Assembly (NCBI RefSeq): GCF_024679095.1 | Contig: NC_066515.1 | Coordinates: forward strand, 24,669,387 to 24,733,386 | Direction: 5' to 3' | DNA from: Eriocheir sinensis | Lineage: Eukaryota; Arthropoda; Malacostraca; Decapoda; Varunidae | Length of the DNA: 64,000 nt | Shown: piece by piece, positions 49,731 through 62,106 of the stretch | How positions within the stretch are numbered: position 1 is the stretch's first letter | How the letters are laid out: the number at the start of each line of letters is the position of its first letter | The notes under the pieces: model-generated | The model's database searches: none | Seen by the model: the letters and a program-made list of their open reading frames with translations, nothing else | What the model was told of the DNA's origin: nothing | Position numbers and translations under genes: made by a program

Positions 49731-50440
49731 CCCTGATAATATTCATCGTTATTTTTTTTCTCCTTTCGTAACTTTTATCTCACTTCTGTTTTCCCTTTTC
49801 TTTCATTCCGACTACTCCTATTCATCCCTCCTTCTTCCATCTTTCTATCCTTCCTTCCTTCCTTCTTCATCACCCATTTCTAATTCCTACACTTCCTTCT
49901 CCTTTCCAATCAACAGCCTCACTTTTCCCTACCCTTCTTCCTCGCTTCATGCATCGCCACGCCTTCATCGCTTCTAATAAAACTTACTTATGCTCGAGGC
50001 CACAAAACTCAAGTCCCCAACACCCTCGAACCAGCATCAGTGTTCGTACTAGAGGGAAGAACTCACGGAAAAGAGGTGCAGGTGAGGTGAAGAATGGGAC
50101 AGGTGTAGGAAAAGAGGGAGGGGTGGAAGGGATGGTTGAGGAAAAGAGGGAAACGAGTAGGGAGGAAGAGATGTAGTGTAAGGATGATGAGGGAGAGAGA
50201 GAGAAAGTTGAGGGAGAAGAGAAAAACATGGAGAAAGAGATATGATGTAAGGATGAAGAAAGAGGGAGAGAAAAAAAGAGAAAGTTATGGTAAAGGTGGA
50301 CAGGTAAGAGAAACCAATCATTTATTTATCCATTAAGCTCTTCTCTCCTCCTCCTCCTCTTCCTCTTCCTCTTCCTCCTCCTCCTCCTCCTCCATTGTTA
50401 CTTCCATAAAGGTGTTCATGTATACTGACAAATACCCGCT

Positions 50441-50484
<44 letters not shown>

Positions 50485-50634
50485 CATAATAATCAATCCA
50501 TGTGTAATATTTGCGCAGGCTAAACTCACTCGCACATATTTTTACCCATAAAATTAATTTCTGGCGTGCAAATTATTACCGACCTACAAATCTACAAGGC
50601 AAACACGACATCATAGCTGGCAAAACACACCGAT
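49731..50634. other. Pyrimidine tract, purine patch and (GT)n
   Basis: 49735-49930 is T/C-rich, 50090-50300 is G/A-rich with a ~75-bp duplication (GAGATATGATGTAAGGATGA-like words at 50169 and 50238), (CCT) lies at 50346-50393 and (GT) at 50443-50482. No gene. Confidence 0.6.
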
Positions 50635-51160
50635 TCTATGCTTTTTGGATGCGAGGAAGAAAATAGAACAGAGAGAACAGATAGAACGTAAATAAAATGA
50701 GGATGAAAACACACTAATTGTCTACTTTTGGGATACGAGGAAGAAAGCAGAAGAGAGAGAACAGATAGAACGTAAATAAAATGATAATGAAAACACACTA
50801 ATTGTCTACTTTTTGGATACGAGGAAGAAAGTAGAAGAGAGAGAACAGATAGAACGTAAATAAAATGATAATGAAAACACACTAATTGTCTACTTTTTGG
50901 ATGTGAGGAAGAAAATAGAAGAGAGAGAACAGATAGAACGTAAATAAAATGATAATGAAAACACACTAATTGTCTACTTTTTGGATACGAGGAAGAAAAC
51001 AGAAGAGAGAGAACAGATAGAACGTAAATAAAATGATAATGAGAACACGCTATTGTCTACTTTTTGGATGTGAGGAAGAAAATAGAAGAGAGAGAACAGA
51101 TAGAACGTAAATAAAATGATAATGAAAACACGCTATTGTCTACTTTTGGTATACGAGGAA
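50635..51160. repeat. 82-85-bp minisatellite (about 6 copies)
   Basis: TTTTGGATACGAGGAAGAAA landmarks begin at 50647, 50731, 50815, 50899, 50984, 51066 and 51148 (GG positions). Units contain AGAACAGATAGAACGTAAAT and ACACACTAATTGTCTAC. The period is 84-85, falling to 82 in the last units. Confidence 0.96.
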
Positions 51161-51720
51161 AAAAACAGAAGAGAAGGAGCAGATAACATGTAAATAAAAC
51201 ACACGGATTCCATGTTTTTTGGATGCGAGGAAGAAAACAGAAGACGAGGAGCAGATAACATGGAAATAAAACACACCGATTCTATTTTTTTGGATGCGAG
51301 GAAGAAAACAGAAGAGGAGGAGCAGATAACATGGATATAAAACACACGGATTCTATGCTTTTTGGATGCGAGGAAGAAAACAGAAGACAAGGAGCAGATA
51401 ACATGGAAATAAAACACACCGATTCTATGTTTTTTGGATGCGAGGAAGAAAACAGAAGACGAGGAGCAGATAACATGGAAATAAAACACACCGATTCTAT
51501 GTTTTTTGGATGCGAGGAAGAAAACAGAAGACGAGGAGCAGATAACTTGTAAATAAAACACACGGATTCTATGTTTTTTGGATGCGAGGAAGAAAACAGA
51601 AGAGAGAGAACAGCTACCTTATAACGTTGGTAAAATAATGATAATAAGAACGCTAATTTTCTACTTTTTTGGATACGAGGAAGAAATTGTAAGAAAAATG
51701 ACAAATAACATGTAAAATAA
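51161..51720. repeat. 72-bp minisatellite (about 6 copies), variant of the preceding array
   Basis: TTTTTTGGATGCGAGGAAGA landmarks (GG at 51221, 51292, 51364, 51436, 51508 and 51580) give an exact 72-bp period. It is the 84-bp unit with a shorter spacer. Because 72 is a multiple of three, reading frames stay open across the array on both strands (for example 51133-51561 on the minus strand); these are not genes. Diverged copies continue to about 51900. Confidence 0.96.
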
Positions 51721-51989
51721 AGAGCAACGTAGGTAGAGTTATGAGTAAAATCACATGAATTCTATACTATTTGGTTATGAGGAGGAAAATAGAAGGGAAA
51801 GAAGAGATAACATGTAAAATAAGGTAACGTAAGTAAAACTGAGTAAAAAAAACACTAATTCTCTACTCACTTTAGTACGCGAAAGAGCAATAGAAAGAAA
51901 AGAACTGTACGAGGGAGAGTAGAGTCACAATAATAACTTTTTTAATTCGATGAAGGAAATAGAAGAGAAGGAAGAGGCAGAATATTTTA

Positions 51990-52480
51990 AGAGTGAGGAA
52001 AAACACCACAGAATATTCTAAATGGGAGGAAAAACACACTATCTACACAGTATTTTAAGGGGGAGGAAAAACACACTATCTACACAGTATTTCAAGGGGG
52101 AGGAAAACACATTATCTACACAATATTTTAAGGGGGAGGAAAGCACATTATCTACACAGTATTTCAAGGGGGAGGAAAAACACACTACACAGTATTTCAA
52201 GGGGGAGGAAAAACACACTATCTACACAATATTTTAAGGGGGAGGAAAAACACACTATCTACACAATATTTTAAGGGGGAGGAAAACACACTATCTACAC
52301 AATATTTTAAGGGGGAGGAAAAACACATTATCTACACAATATGTTAAGGGTGAGGAAAAACACACTATCTACACAATATTTTAAGGGGAGGAAAGCACAC
52401 TATCTACACAATATTTTAAGGGGAGGAAAGCACACTATCTACACAATAGTTTAAGGGGAGGAAAACACACTATCTACTTT
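51990..52480. repeat. 36-37-bp minisatellite (about 13 copies)
   Basis: The unit AAGGGGGAGGAAAAACACAC followed by TATCTACACAATATTTT repeats from about 52020 to 52475 with one-base indels. One copy (about 52180) lacks the TATCT word. Confidence 0.96.
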
Positions 52481-52960
52481 GCTTAAACACGAAAAGTAAA
52501 GAAAATACATGAGAATAAAGAACACTAGTATTGAGAGATATACCGCGCTGATTCTTTACTTTTTAATAAGACAGAGAAGAAAAGAAAACAAATGAATGTA
52601 TAAACAAATTCATTCTCTTCCTTTTTTAATACAAGAACGAAAAAGAGAAGAAACTAAAACATTGTGAATCAGTATAACACCTTAATTTCCCTTTTTATAA
52701 TACGAAAAAGAAAAAATGCATCGGAAAAGAAAGAAAACAAAGAAAGATGCATAGAGAAGATACACATTATTAAAAGAGGAAGTAAAAGCTGTTCCCTCCC
52801 TCTCATACCATTAAGTCAACATTATGAGGTTGATGCGGACGTTTAATTAGCGTCATTAGGTTATATATAGTGAGGAGGAAGGGGCGGTGAGGAGCTCATT
52901 AGAAGGAGGAGATGGACAGGTGAAGGAGAGCTGTTGGCAGGTGTGTTGTGTAGTGTAGTG
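52481..52960. other. Intergenic A-rich unique sequence
   Basis: A-rich DNA with weakly reiterated TACGAGGAAG/AAGAAAA words, perhaps decayed minisatellite. No gene. Confidence 0.5.
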
Positions 52961-52963
52961 TTG

Positions 52964-53007
<44 letters not shown>

Positions 53008-53139
53008 TCGTGGTGGTGGTGGTTGTGGGTATTGTTGATGCTGTATTTGGTGGTGGTCTTGGTGGTGGTAGTGTTGGTGTTGGTAGCGGTTATGTAGTAT
53101 AAGAGGCAGTAGTGGTAGTGGTATTGACTGGTGATGGTT

Positions 53140-53173
<34 letters not shown>

Positions 53174-53175
53174 GT
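52964..53175 (+). repeat. (AGT)n and (GGT)n microsatellites
   Basis: (AGT) lies at 52965-53006 and 53141-53173, with GGTGGT/GTTGGT sequence between. Confidence 0.95.
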
Positions 53176-54240
53176 GGAGAGGGAGGGGCAGGACCAGCAG
53201 CAGCCTCACAGTGACATAGATAAAGCATAAATTAGCCTGCCACTCACACCACCCTCCACGCCGCGCCTCACCTGCCTATCCAGCCCCAGAACACCTGTCC
53301 GCCCGCCTATCCATCACCCAGCCCCCCCTCCGCGCCCTCCCTAGCCCCCCACCTTCCCTATCCATCAGTTTCCCGCTCCTCCTCTTCCCCATCCATCATT
53401 CCCCCTTCCTTCCCTTCTCGTGTTCTCTCCACTTCTATTATGATCTCTTGTTTAGCTATCTCTTTCTCCCTCTTTGTTTCTCTTTTTCTCTCTCTTTTTT
53501 TTGTTTGGCTTTTGTGTTTTTGATGATTTACGTGTGGGTTCTTTTTTTGTGTTTTTTGTTATTTGTTTGTTTGTTTGTTCGTTTATAATTCACAGACGGT
53601 TCCTTTTTTTGTGTGTTCTAATTCTCGTTCTCTCAGTTTTTTTCTGTTCTGTTTTCTATGTTCTGTTCTTGTTTTCTATTTTTTTCTACGTTTCTTTTTC
53701 TCTGTTTCTCATATCTGTTCTGTTGTCTGTGTCATGTTTCTGTTTTCTAAGTTTTTTTCTACGTTTCTTATTCTGTATTATGTTTTTTTTTCGTATTTCT
53801 TCGTATAATTCACACGCGGTTTCCCTTTCCATGATCTCACTGTCACTCGTTTGTCCGGTGTCTACGTTCTGTGTGCGCAAACAACGCCGACGCCATGGCC
53901 CGCGAGCGTGTCAACAAGTGTGTGTGCTGCTGTGTACCCCGGGTGTAAATAAAGCTAATGATGTGCTCACTGAGGGGACACGTGAACATTATCCTCGCTG
54001 AGTGTCAACAAGTCAGCTGTTATATGCCCTTGAGTGTGTAAATAAGCTCAGTGTTGTTCAGGATGTCAATACGTGAGGGTCTGTTTTTTTGATGCTCCGG
54101 GGAGGGCTTGGGGAGCGGGAGGTGAATATTAGTAAATGCTCACGATGGACCAGTCTGAAGGTCATGAGTGAGAGGTCAGAGGTCAAGTGTCAGGCGCGCG
54201 TGTCTTCCCCTGTCAGACATTGAAAGGTGGTGGCTGTCTC
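53176..54240. other. Intergenic: C-rich, T-rich and unique segments
   Basis: 53230-53430 is C-rich. 53440-53800 is T-rich with TTTTCTATGTTCTGTTC and TTTTTTCTACGTTTCTT duplications. 53900-54065 contains a ~93-bp diverged duplication (GTGTCAACAAGT at 53909 and 54002, GTGTAAATAA at 53943 and 54036). The AATAAA at 53948 has no linked gene. Confidence 0.55.
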
Positions 54241-55060
54241 TCGCTCTCACGCATACACGCACACACACAAAGCATCGACATATATCACTACAGCGTCCAT
54301 GAAATATAAAACCACACACTTCCAACACCTTTTGCCCTTATACATTAATCATACCAGCGACCTTGAGTTCTAATACACCTGTGGCCCTCTCTTGATTCCC
54401 CTTCTCCCACCCCCAGTAAACGCCCCCTCACAACCCCTTTCCTTCCCCTCTTGCATGACTTCCCTCTCCTGAATTTCGACTCGCCAGCTACACGACGCAG
54501 TTCAGGGCTTCAGAAGAACTCCAGGCTCTTATTAACACTCCTTCGCTTAATACTCCCTGATTGAACGTCTCAGGCCAGGGAAGTTATTTATTGGCGGCCA
54601 TCTCGAGGTGGAAACGGACGGGATCAAACTCCACTGCACTAAATAGTTGATTGAAAGATTCAGAAACCCTGGAACGTATATAAACTGGTATTTGTACACT
54701 CACGCACGCACGCACACTCACTCGCACGCACACACTATACGTACACACACACTCACACACACACACACATACACACACACACACACACATACACATTTCC
54801 TATTCTCACTGTTCCCACTTCTCCACAGGTATATCACTCAGGTATGTCGGCCAAGGAAGATAAATTTCACTTAATGATGTGGATTTTTCCAACGTATCAC
54901 CTGGCGCACCTTCTAATTAGTGATACTTGCCAATGGTATACCTGTCTTGCCCCTTGTGCTTCCCCCTCCAGTCTCACCTTGCTCCCTCCACTCCCCCCTC
55001 CCTCTCACCTGGGCCACTCTCCCTCTCTCTCCCTCCCTCCCACACACACACACGAGAAGG
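54241..55060. other. Intergenic unique sequence with (CA)n patches
   Basis: A compound CA region lies at 54701-54797 (ACGC and CTCA interruptions) and a short CA at 55040-55051. 54960-55040 is C/T-rich. No gene. Confidence 0.55.
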
Positions 55061-55500
55061 GGAAATATCTACATGCGATATCTAGATGAAATATTCGCAG
55101 TAAATTTTGTGTTTATGGGTCGTAATGTTGTATTGTGTATTGCAGGAGAGGTTGATGTTTTGTTGGGCTCCGTGATGGGTTGGCAAGATGGGGCGAAGAT
55201 TGTCTTATTCTTTTTCTTCATTACTAATCCTTTTGTAACGGGTGAAAGAGCCCCAGGGTGCGCAGGTGTGTTTGTCCGTCCAGATGTATATTTGTGTGTT
55301 TGCTTATTTATCGAGCCGTTTGTTGGGTTTATCTATTTGTCTGTTTGTTTTATCTGAAGACCATTGGGGAGTCGGATGAACAGCTTTTTTTGTGTGTGTG
55401 TGTGATGTGTGTGTGCGTGTGTGTGTGCGAGAGAGATAGAGACGGAGGAAGAGAGAGAGATTTATGCGTCTCCACACCTGACTAGCGCCACGTCTGTTCT
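55061..55500. other. Intergenic unique G/T-rich sequence
   Basis: TTTGT words and a compound GT/GA patch (55388-55462). No gene. Confidence 0.5.
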
Positions 55501-56010
55501 TCCGTAACTCTCTCCCACACACCTGTCATACCTGTAAGCCTCACCTGCCCTAATTTGCGGTGTACTCCAGCGTGTCTCCTGTCTGGCCCCAACACGTGGT
55601 TCCTTTGATCACCTTACCTGCCTCACTTTACCTATGCACAGCTGGACTCTCTCTCCCGCCTGTACGACACACATACAACACGATACATACGCACTTGTTT
55701 CTCCCCCGTCACGCCAGCACACCTGTTACACCCGCCACACCTGTTTCATTATCGTGGGTGAACAGGAGGCAGATGCGGCCAGACTCTTCCATTTTTACCT
55801 GTTGACACCTTCATTAAGCCGCCTCAGCGAGCTCGTGCGCCCAGAAAATCAACCTGCCACTCATGTTTCCTTTTTAACCTGTCCTTCCGAGTCACACCTG
55901 AGAGCCACGTTAATTACCACACACCTGACACCTGCCCGAAGGTGCGTCCGTCAATCACACCTGCCGCTACGCCCTGCCAGGAAGGCGTCTTGAGGAGTGA
56001 CAGGTGTCTC
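55500..56010. promoter_or_regulatory. Cluster of CACCTG/CAGGTG-type E-boxes
   Basis: About a dozen ACCTG cores occur in 510 bp, many as CACACCTG or TCACCTG (for example around 55520, 55543, 55722, 55738, 55900, 55922, 55929 and 55957) plus CAGGTG at 56001. CACCTG is bound by Snail/Scratch, ZEB and some bHLH factors. Similar but smaller clusters lie near 2500-2620, 53270-53300, 57550-57650 and 62845-62895. Whether this is a functional platform or a decayed CA-rich repeat cannot be told from sequence. Confidence 0.25.
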
Positions 56011-56130
56011 CTCCCCTCCTCCCCCCCTTCCTCCCCCCCCCCCTTTTCCTCCGCCGTCTTCCTCCTCCCCGCCCCTTCTCCTCCCCCCTCCCCAACCCTC
56101 CAAAACCCGCCCGAGTGGTAATTATTAGTT
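56011..56130 (+). repeat. C-rich tract
   Basis: Poly-C and CCTCC-rich sequence between the E-box cluster and the (CT) run. Confidence 0.9.
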
Positions 56131-56196
56131 ATTACATGTTTGATAAGACGCCCTGACAGACAGACACTGATGAAAGTATCCTTGGCGGGGGTAACG

Positions 56197-56376
<180 letters not shown>

Positions 56377-56591
56377 CAAATTAAAGAAACATAACTCAAT
56401 TTCTTTTTCCTATCACATTTTTCCTGTTAATGAAGTGTCTGATTTGACCTTCAGATGGTAACACAATATTGTTTTTTTTTTTACCAACTGTATCTCGCTT
56501 GATATTTTTTTTTTGTTCCACTTTCATTATGATGTTGAGAACTTACGTGTTCAGCTCAATTGTTTTCCTTTTCTTTTTTTAATAATGCCAT

Positions 56592-56606
56592 TGTGTGTGT
56601 GTGTGT

Positions 56607-56653
<47 letters not shown>

Positions 56654-56759
56654 TGGGGAGGCGTGTGAAAGGCTGACAGTTATATGATTGGATGTGGCAA
56701 CAGTGGGAAGACTTCTGACGGACCAGGAGACAGTAGTAGTAGTAGTAGTAGTAGTAGTC

Positions 56760-56818
<59 letters not shown>

Positions 56819-56820
56819 CG
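56592..56820 (+). repeat. (GT)30 and (AGT)29 microsatellites
   Basis: (GT) lies at 56592-56652 with one CT interruption. (AGT) lies at 56732-56819 with two TCG interruptions. 56655-56725 between them is unique. Confidence 0.97.
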
Positions 56821-57170
56821 ATGTAATAGTAAAGTTGGCAAAAGAAAAAAAGAAAAAGAAGTAGGAAATCAGTTGAGGTCTATCTACGAAGAGTTACCAT
56901 ATATCTTTCCCCTCCATAACGACCCCTTCTACCCCCCCCCTCCCTTTCCCCTCCCCCCGATCAAGGCGTCAGTGCGTCCCTCCTCTACACTCGGCTGACG
57001 GGGTGGTGTAAGTCAGGCACCTCACAGATATAAACGTCGCCCGCCCGTCCCTTGAACATGCGACTCGACAAGGCAGACGTGGATGGGAGATAAATTCCTA
57101 TGTGAATGGGATATAAATTCTGTCCTAGACGGCAAATAAATTTCTCCCTGGTGGTGGGGAAGGGACAAAG
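56821..57170. other. Intergenic unique sequence with a C-rich patch
   Basis: 56931-56960 is C-rich. The rest is unique with TATAAATTC words repeated (57089 and 57113). No gene. Confidence 0.5.
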
Positions 57171-57201
57171 GTGTGTGTGTGGGGAGGGGAGGGGATGGAG
57201 G

Positions 57202-57205
<4 letters not shown>

Positions 57206-57254
<49 letters not shown>

Positions 57255-57262
57255 GCTCTCTT

Positions 57263-57310
<48 letters not shown>

Positions 57311-57326
57311 ACACACACACACACAC
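57206..57326 (+). repeat. Inverted (GT)23 - 12-bp spacer - (CA)31 pair
   Basis: (GT) at 57206-57251 is followed after a 12-base spacer by (CA) at 57264-57326 with one T interruption. The two arms are complementary over at least 45 bases, so single-stranded DNA or RNA from here could fold into a long near-perfect hairpin. Confidence 0.97.
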
Positions 57327-57329
57327 TGC

Positions 57330-58715
57330 AACCCCATCCTTTTCCTTTCCTTCTTTTTCCTTCATTTCCCTTTTTGTCCTTCCTTTCCCAAAACTACAAG
57401 CTAACCTTTTCCTTTCCTGTCCTTTCCTTCCTCTTATTTTCTTTCTCTTCCTTTATTTCCCTTTCTGCCCCTCCCTCCCTACACTACAACCCAATCTTTC
57501 CCTTCCTTTCTCTTCTTTTCATTTCCCTTTCTGCCCATCCCTCCCCTTTACCTGTCGGGCTGAGGGGAGCGGCGGCCCCTCCCTCTCATCACCTGTCGAA
57601 GTGGCGCCTACCTGAGGGGCGTGAGTACCTGGGCGCACCTGTAAAAGGGGTCCAAGTGCCTCGTTGATGGTAGGGAGGAAGGGGTTAGATTCTCTCTCTC
57701 TCATTCCTTTTTCTCTCTTCTCTTCTCTCTCTCTCACTCTCTCTCTCTTGAAAACTCTATCTGTGCTCCTAAAGCTTGCAACAGTGACAAGCGGAATGAA
57801 GGAAGGAGGACTCATTCATATCGTAAATACACTCGCTAAAATGCAGTGCCGTGAATAATGTTGTGAATAAATTAGGGCAGTGTAACGTAGTGTGGTTGTT
57901 GTTGTTGTTGTTGCTGTTGTTGAGTCCAGTACAGGCTCTTGTTTATCTATGCTGTAAGTTCTGACCTCAAAATATATGACCTTGCAATTCTTCTTCGGTT
58001 TGCTTCCATCTCTAACCTCTTCTATCTTCTTTTTTCCACCTCCCTCTTCTTCAGTGTCCTTCTATCTTTCTCCTCTTCCACCTCCTTCTTCAGTTTCCTT
58101 CTATTCTTCTTCGTCCTCTTCTTCATCTTTATCTTCTTGTTTTTGCTCATTCCTGTTCTTATGCTTCGTCTTCGTTCTCTTCTTTTTCTTCTTCATCTTC
58201 TTCGCCGTCATCCTCCTCCTCCTCCTCCTCCTCCTCCTCCTCTTCTGGTGTTGGTTGTAGTGTGTGGCCTCACCCTCAGAGCTTTCCATAATTTAACTAC
58301 TCTTGAGGATAGTGCTTGTGTGAGCCTCCTCCTCCTCCTCCTCCTCCTCCTCCTCCTCCTCTTCTCCTCTCAAAGTGTAAGTTTTGCTTCCATAATCTCT
58401 ACACTCCTCCTGATCACCTTCCTTCCTTCCCCTTCTTCCTCTTCCTCCCTTCTTCCATCTCCCTTCTTTCTTTCCACTATTCCTTCTCTCCCTTTTCTCC
58501 TCTGCCCATCATTTCTCTTTTCACTCATTTCTTCATTTCTTTTACTCTCATTTTCTTTTTATCTCTCCTTATCCCATTCTTTTCTTTCCCTTTCTTTACC
58601 CCTTTATTTCCTTTTATCTCTTCCGCTGTCCTTTTCTCTTTCTCTCCCTTTCTCTATATCTTTTTATCTCCCTTTCTCTCTCTCCCGCTCTCTCTCTGAA
58701 GGGTCTAAGGGGTCA
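57330..58715 (+). repeat. Polypyrimidine tract with unique segment
   Basis: 57330-57545 and 58015-58700 are C/T-rich, with (CCT) at 58210-58241 and 58327-58361. 57545-57680 is GC-rich unique DNA with ACCTG words. 57770-57930 is unique with (GTT) at 57897-57915. No gene. Confidence 0.75.
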
Positions 58716-58838
58716 CACTATTAGGATATAAAGGGGGAAAGGGAGCCGTTATGGTTTGCCCCTCGCTGGTGTCTCTTCCCCTTAAGACGGAAGCTGGAGG
58801 GAGATTTTTTTTTTCTTCCTCTTCTCTTTCCTTCTGTC

Positions 58839-59589
<751 letters not shown>

Positions 59590-59590
<1 letters not shown>

Positions 59591-59890
59591 AGCGGGAATT
59601 TAAACCTTCCTCTGTCGTCATACCTTAGCAAGTTAAAGCCGCGCCATTCCCACAAATGCAAATTTTCGCGGGAAACATAAAGGGAAGTTTATTATGCGCA
59701 ATTTACAACCTCGGGAGCTACAACAGTTAGGCGGCGGCTATTGTTGGGGGCCTGAGTTGTAGTGCCGCTGCCCGGGGAGTGGTCGAGGCTTGGCCAATGG
59801 GAACCCGCGATCTCCCAGTCTGCCGTTATGAGTGGTCGGTGAGATGCGGTTATGGGCCCTCCGAGCTACTTCCCACTTAGAGGTAATTTC
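59590..59890. promoter_or_regulatory. Unique CpG-rich island with POU and SOX-like sites, candidate enhancer
   Basis: After kilobases of pyrimidine repeat this block is unique and GC-balanced. It contains a perfect octamer ATGCAAAT (59656-59663, POU factors), TTTATTATG (59688-59696, Hox/Abd-B-like) overlapping ATGCGCAAT (59694-59702, C/EBP-like), CTATTGTT (59738-59745, SOX core) and GGCCAATGG (59792-59800, CCAAT). This mix in 150 bp is typical of conserved developmental enhancers. The target gene is unknown; noc lies about 50 kb away. Confidence 0.35.
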
Positions 59891-60190
59891 GGCCGTTGTG
59901 TTGGTGATTGAGGGAGGGGAAGGCGGAAGAAGAGGAGGTTGTTGGGGGTCCCGGGAAGTGGCTTTTGGGGGGGGAGGGATAGAGAAGTTTGGGGTTGAGA
60001 CGGGAGGGGGATGAGGGAGTTGAGGGGGGCTGGAGTGTTTTTTAAGGGGGCTTTTAAGAGAGTTTTGGGGTTGGGAAGAGGGGGTTGAGGGGGGCTGGAG
60101 TGGCTTTTGGAGGGGGGTCTTTTAAGAGGGTTGGGGATGACGGGGACGCTGGGGGTTGAAGGGGTTGTTTTATGGTGGGTCGGGAGAGGC
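59891..60190. repeat. G-rich tract with ~60-bp repeat
   Basis: GAGGGGGATGAGGGAGTTGA / GAGGGGGTTGAGGGGGGCTG and GGGGCTGGAGTG(T/G).TTTT words recur at about 60004-60040 and 60078-60110. It is rich in GGG runs, with G-quadruplex potential. Confidence 0.75.
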
Positions 60191-60195
60191 TGTGT

Positions 60196-60238
60196 TGAGA
60201 GAGAGAGAGAGAGAGAGATTCTTGGAACATCCTTTCTT

Positions 60239-60320
<82 letters not shown>
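60196..60320 (+). repeat. (GA)12 and (CT)39 inverted pair
   Basis: (GA) at 60197-60218 and (CT) at 60242-60319 face each other across 23 bases, so they can form a hairpin. Confidence 0.95.
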
Positions 60321-60321
<1 letters not shown>

Positions 60322-60720
60322 CTGCTCTTTCTCTCAGCCCGGCAACCGCTAACCCGTTTTCTTTCTCTCCCGAGGCTCGTTTTCTTCCATCAACCTCGTT
60401 TCCCCAAGGAGGCTGTCAGACGCTTCCTCCCCTCCCCCTCCTCTTCCTCCTCCTCTCTTCCTCTTTTTCTTCCTCATCTCATCCTACTCACACTTCCTCT
60501 CTCAACCACATATTTTACCTTTCCTTCCTTCCTTCCTTCCTCTCTTTCCATCCTTCCTTCCTTCCTTCCTTCCTTTCTTTCTTTCATCTTTCCTTCCTTC
60601 CTTCCTTTCTTTCTTTCTTTCTTTCCTATCTTTCTTTCTTTTTTCTTTCTTTCTTTCTTTCTTTTCTTCCTTCCTTCCTTCCTTCCTTCCTTTCTTTCTT
60701 TCTTTCTTCCTTCCTTGTAT
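60321..60720 (+). repeat. Polypyrimidine DNA ending in (TTCC)n/(TTTC)n
   Basis: 60430-60720 is mixed TTCC and TTTC tetranucleotide repeat with CCATC/ATC interruptions. Confidence 0.9.
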
Positions 60721-60880
60721 GATAACGTGGTAAAAAACAGGGGCAAGGAAAAAAATGAGGAAATGGTCATACCGAGGAAAAAAAGGTGATCGGAAAGGAA
60801 AAAGAAAGGGCACGTCAGGCAAAAGGATCATATATCAATTATTCATCTATGTATGGCATGAACGGTATAAGCGACGGTCA

Positions 60881-60938
<58 letters not shown>

Positions 60939-61720
60939 CCATCCTTCTTTCTGTATTGCTTTTTATCCTCCTTATTTCTTTATTTTTTATCTTTATCATT
61001 TTCTTTATCTTTTATTTTTAGTCTCCCAGTTTTTTTCATCTATTTTCTTTTTTTCCCTATCCCATCTTTTCATTTTCCCTTATTTTCCTCCTTTAATCTT
61101 CCTTTTATTTCCCGTCTATCTCATTCTTTCCCTTATTTTGTTATATATTTTTACTTATATTTATTTCTTTATTTTCTTTTTTCCTATAGCTCCCTTTTCT
61201 TCTCCTGTCTTCTATATTTTCTACCTGTTTTTCCTCCATCTTCATTTCTTATATTCTTTTTGTTTACCTTAATTTTCTTCATTGTCTTTCTTTCCTTCCC
61301 TATATCTGCTTCTTTTCTTTTCTTGCCTTCTTTTCCTCCTACATTTCTTTTCTGCATCTCCATTTTTTCTACTCCTTCTTTACCTTAATTTTCTTCTCCG
61401 TCTCCCTTTTCTTCCTTATATCTGCTTTTCTTCTGTCTTCTTTTCCTCCTACCCTCCTTTTTTTTCTATCTTCATTTTCTCTGCTCTTTCTTTATCTCCA
61501 TTTTCTCTTGTCTTCCTTTCTCTTCTCGTCTTCTCTTTCTCCTATTTTTATTTTTATTCCTTTTATCTGCTTTTCTTCTGTCTTCTTTTCCTCCTACCTT
61601 CCTTTTTCTCTATCTTCATTTTCTCTGCTCTTTCTTTACCTCCATCTTCTCTTGTCTTCCTTTCTCTTCTCGTCTTCTTTTTCTCTATCTCCTTTTCCTT
61701 CCCTTTCAGTATCGTCAGGT
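60721..61720 (+). repeat. Short unique segment, (GT)n, then T/C-rich tract
   Basis: 60721-60880 is unique. (GT) lies at 60883-60936. 60940-61720 is T/C-rich with a ~105-125-bp diverged repeat (TATCTGCTTTTCTTCTGTCT at 61419 and 61565; ATCTTCATTTTCTCTGCTCT at 61468 and 61612). Confidence 0.85.

Positions 61721-62104
<384 letters not shown>

Positions 62105-62106
<2 letters not shown>

Noticed and set aside
51133..51561. 142-codon frame with a repeated 24-residue unit on the minus strand
   Set aside because: The frame stays open only because the minisatellite period (72 bp) is a multiple of three. There is no gene context and the sister 84-bp array shows the same.
50635..52480. CRISPR-like array of direct repeats
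   Set aside because: Units are contiguous minisatellite copies without unique spacers, in a eukaryotic genome.
53943..53965. AATAAA as poly(A) signal of an upstream gene
   Set aside because: No supportable coding exon lies upstream within reach, and the signal sits in a small local duplication.
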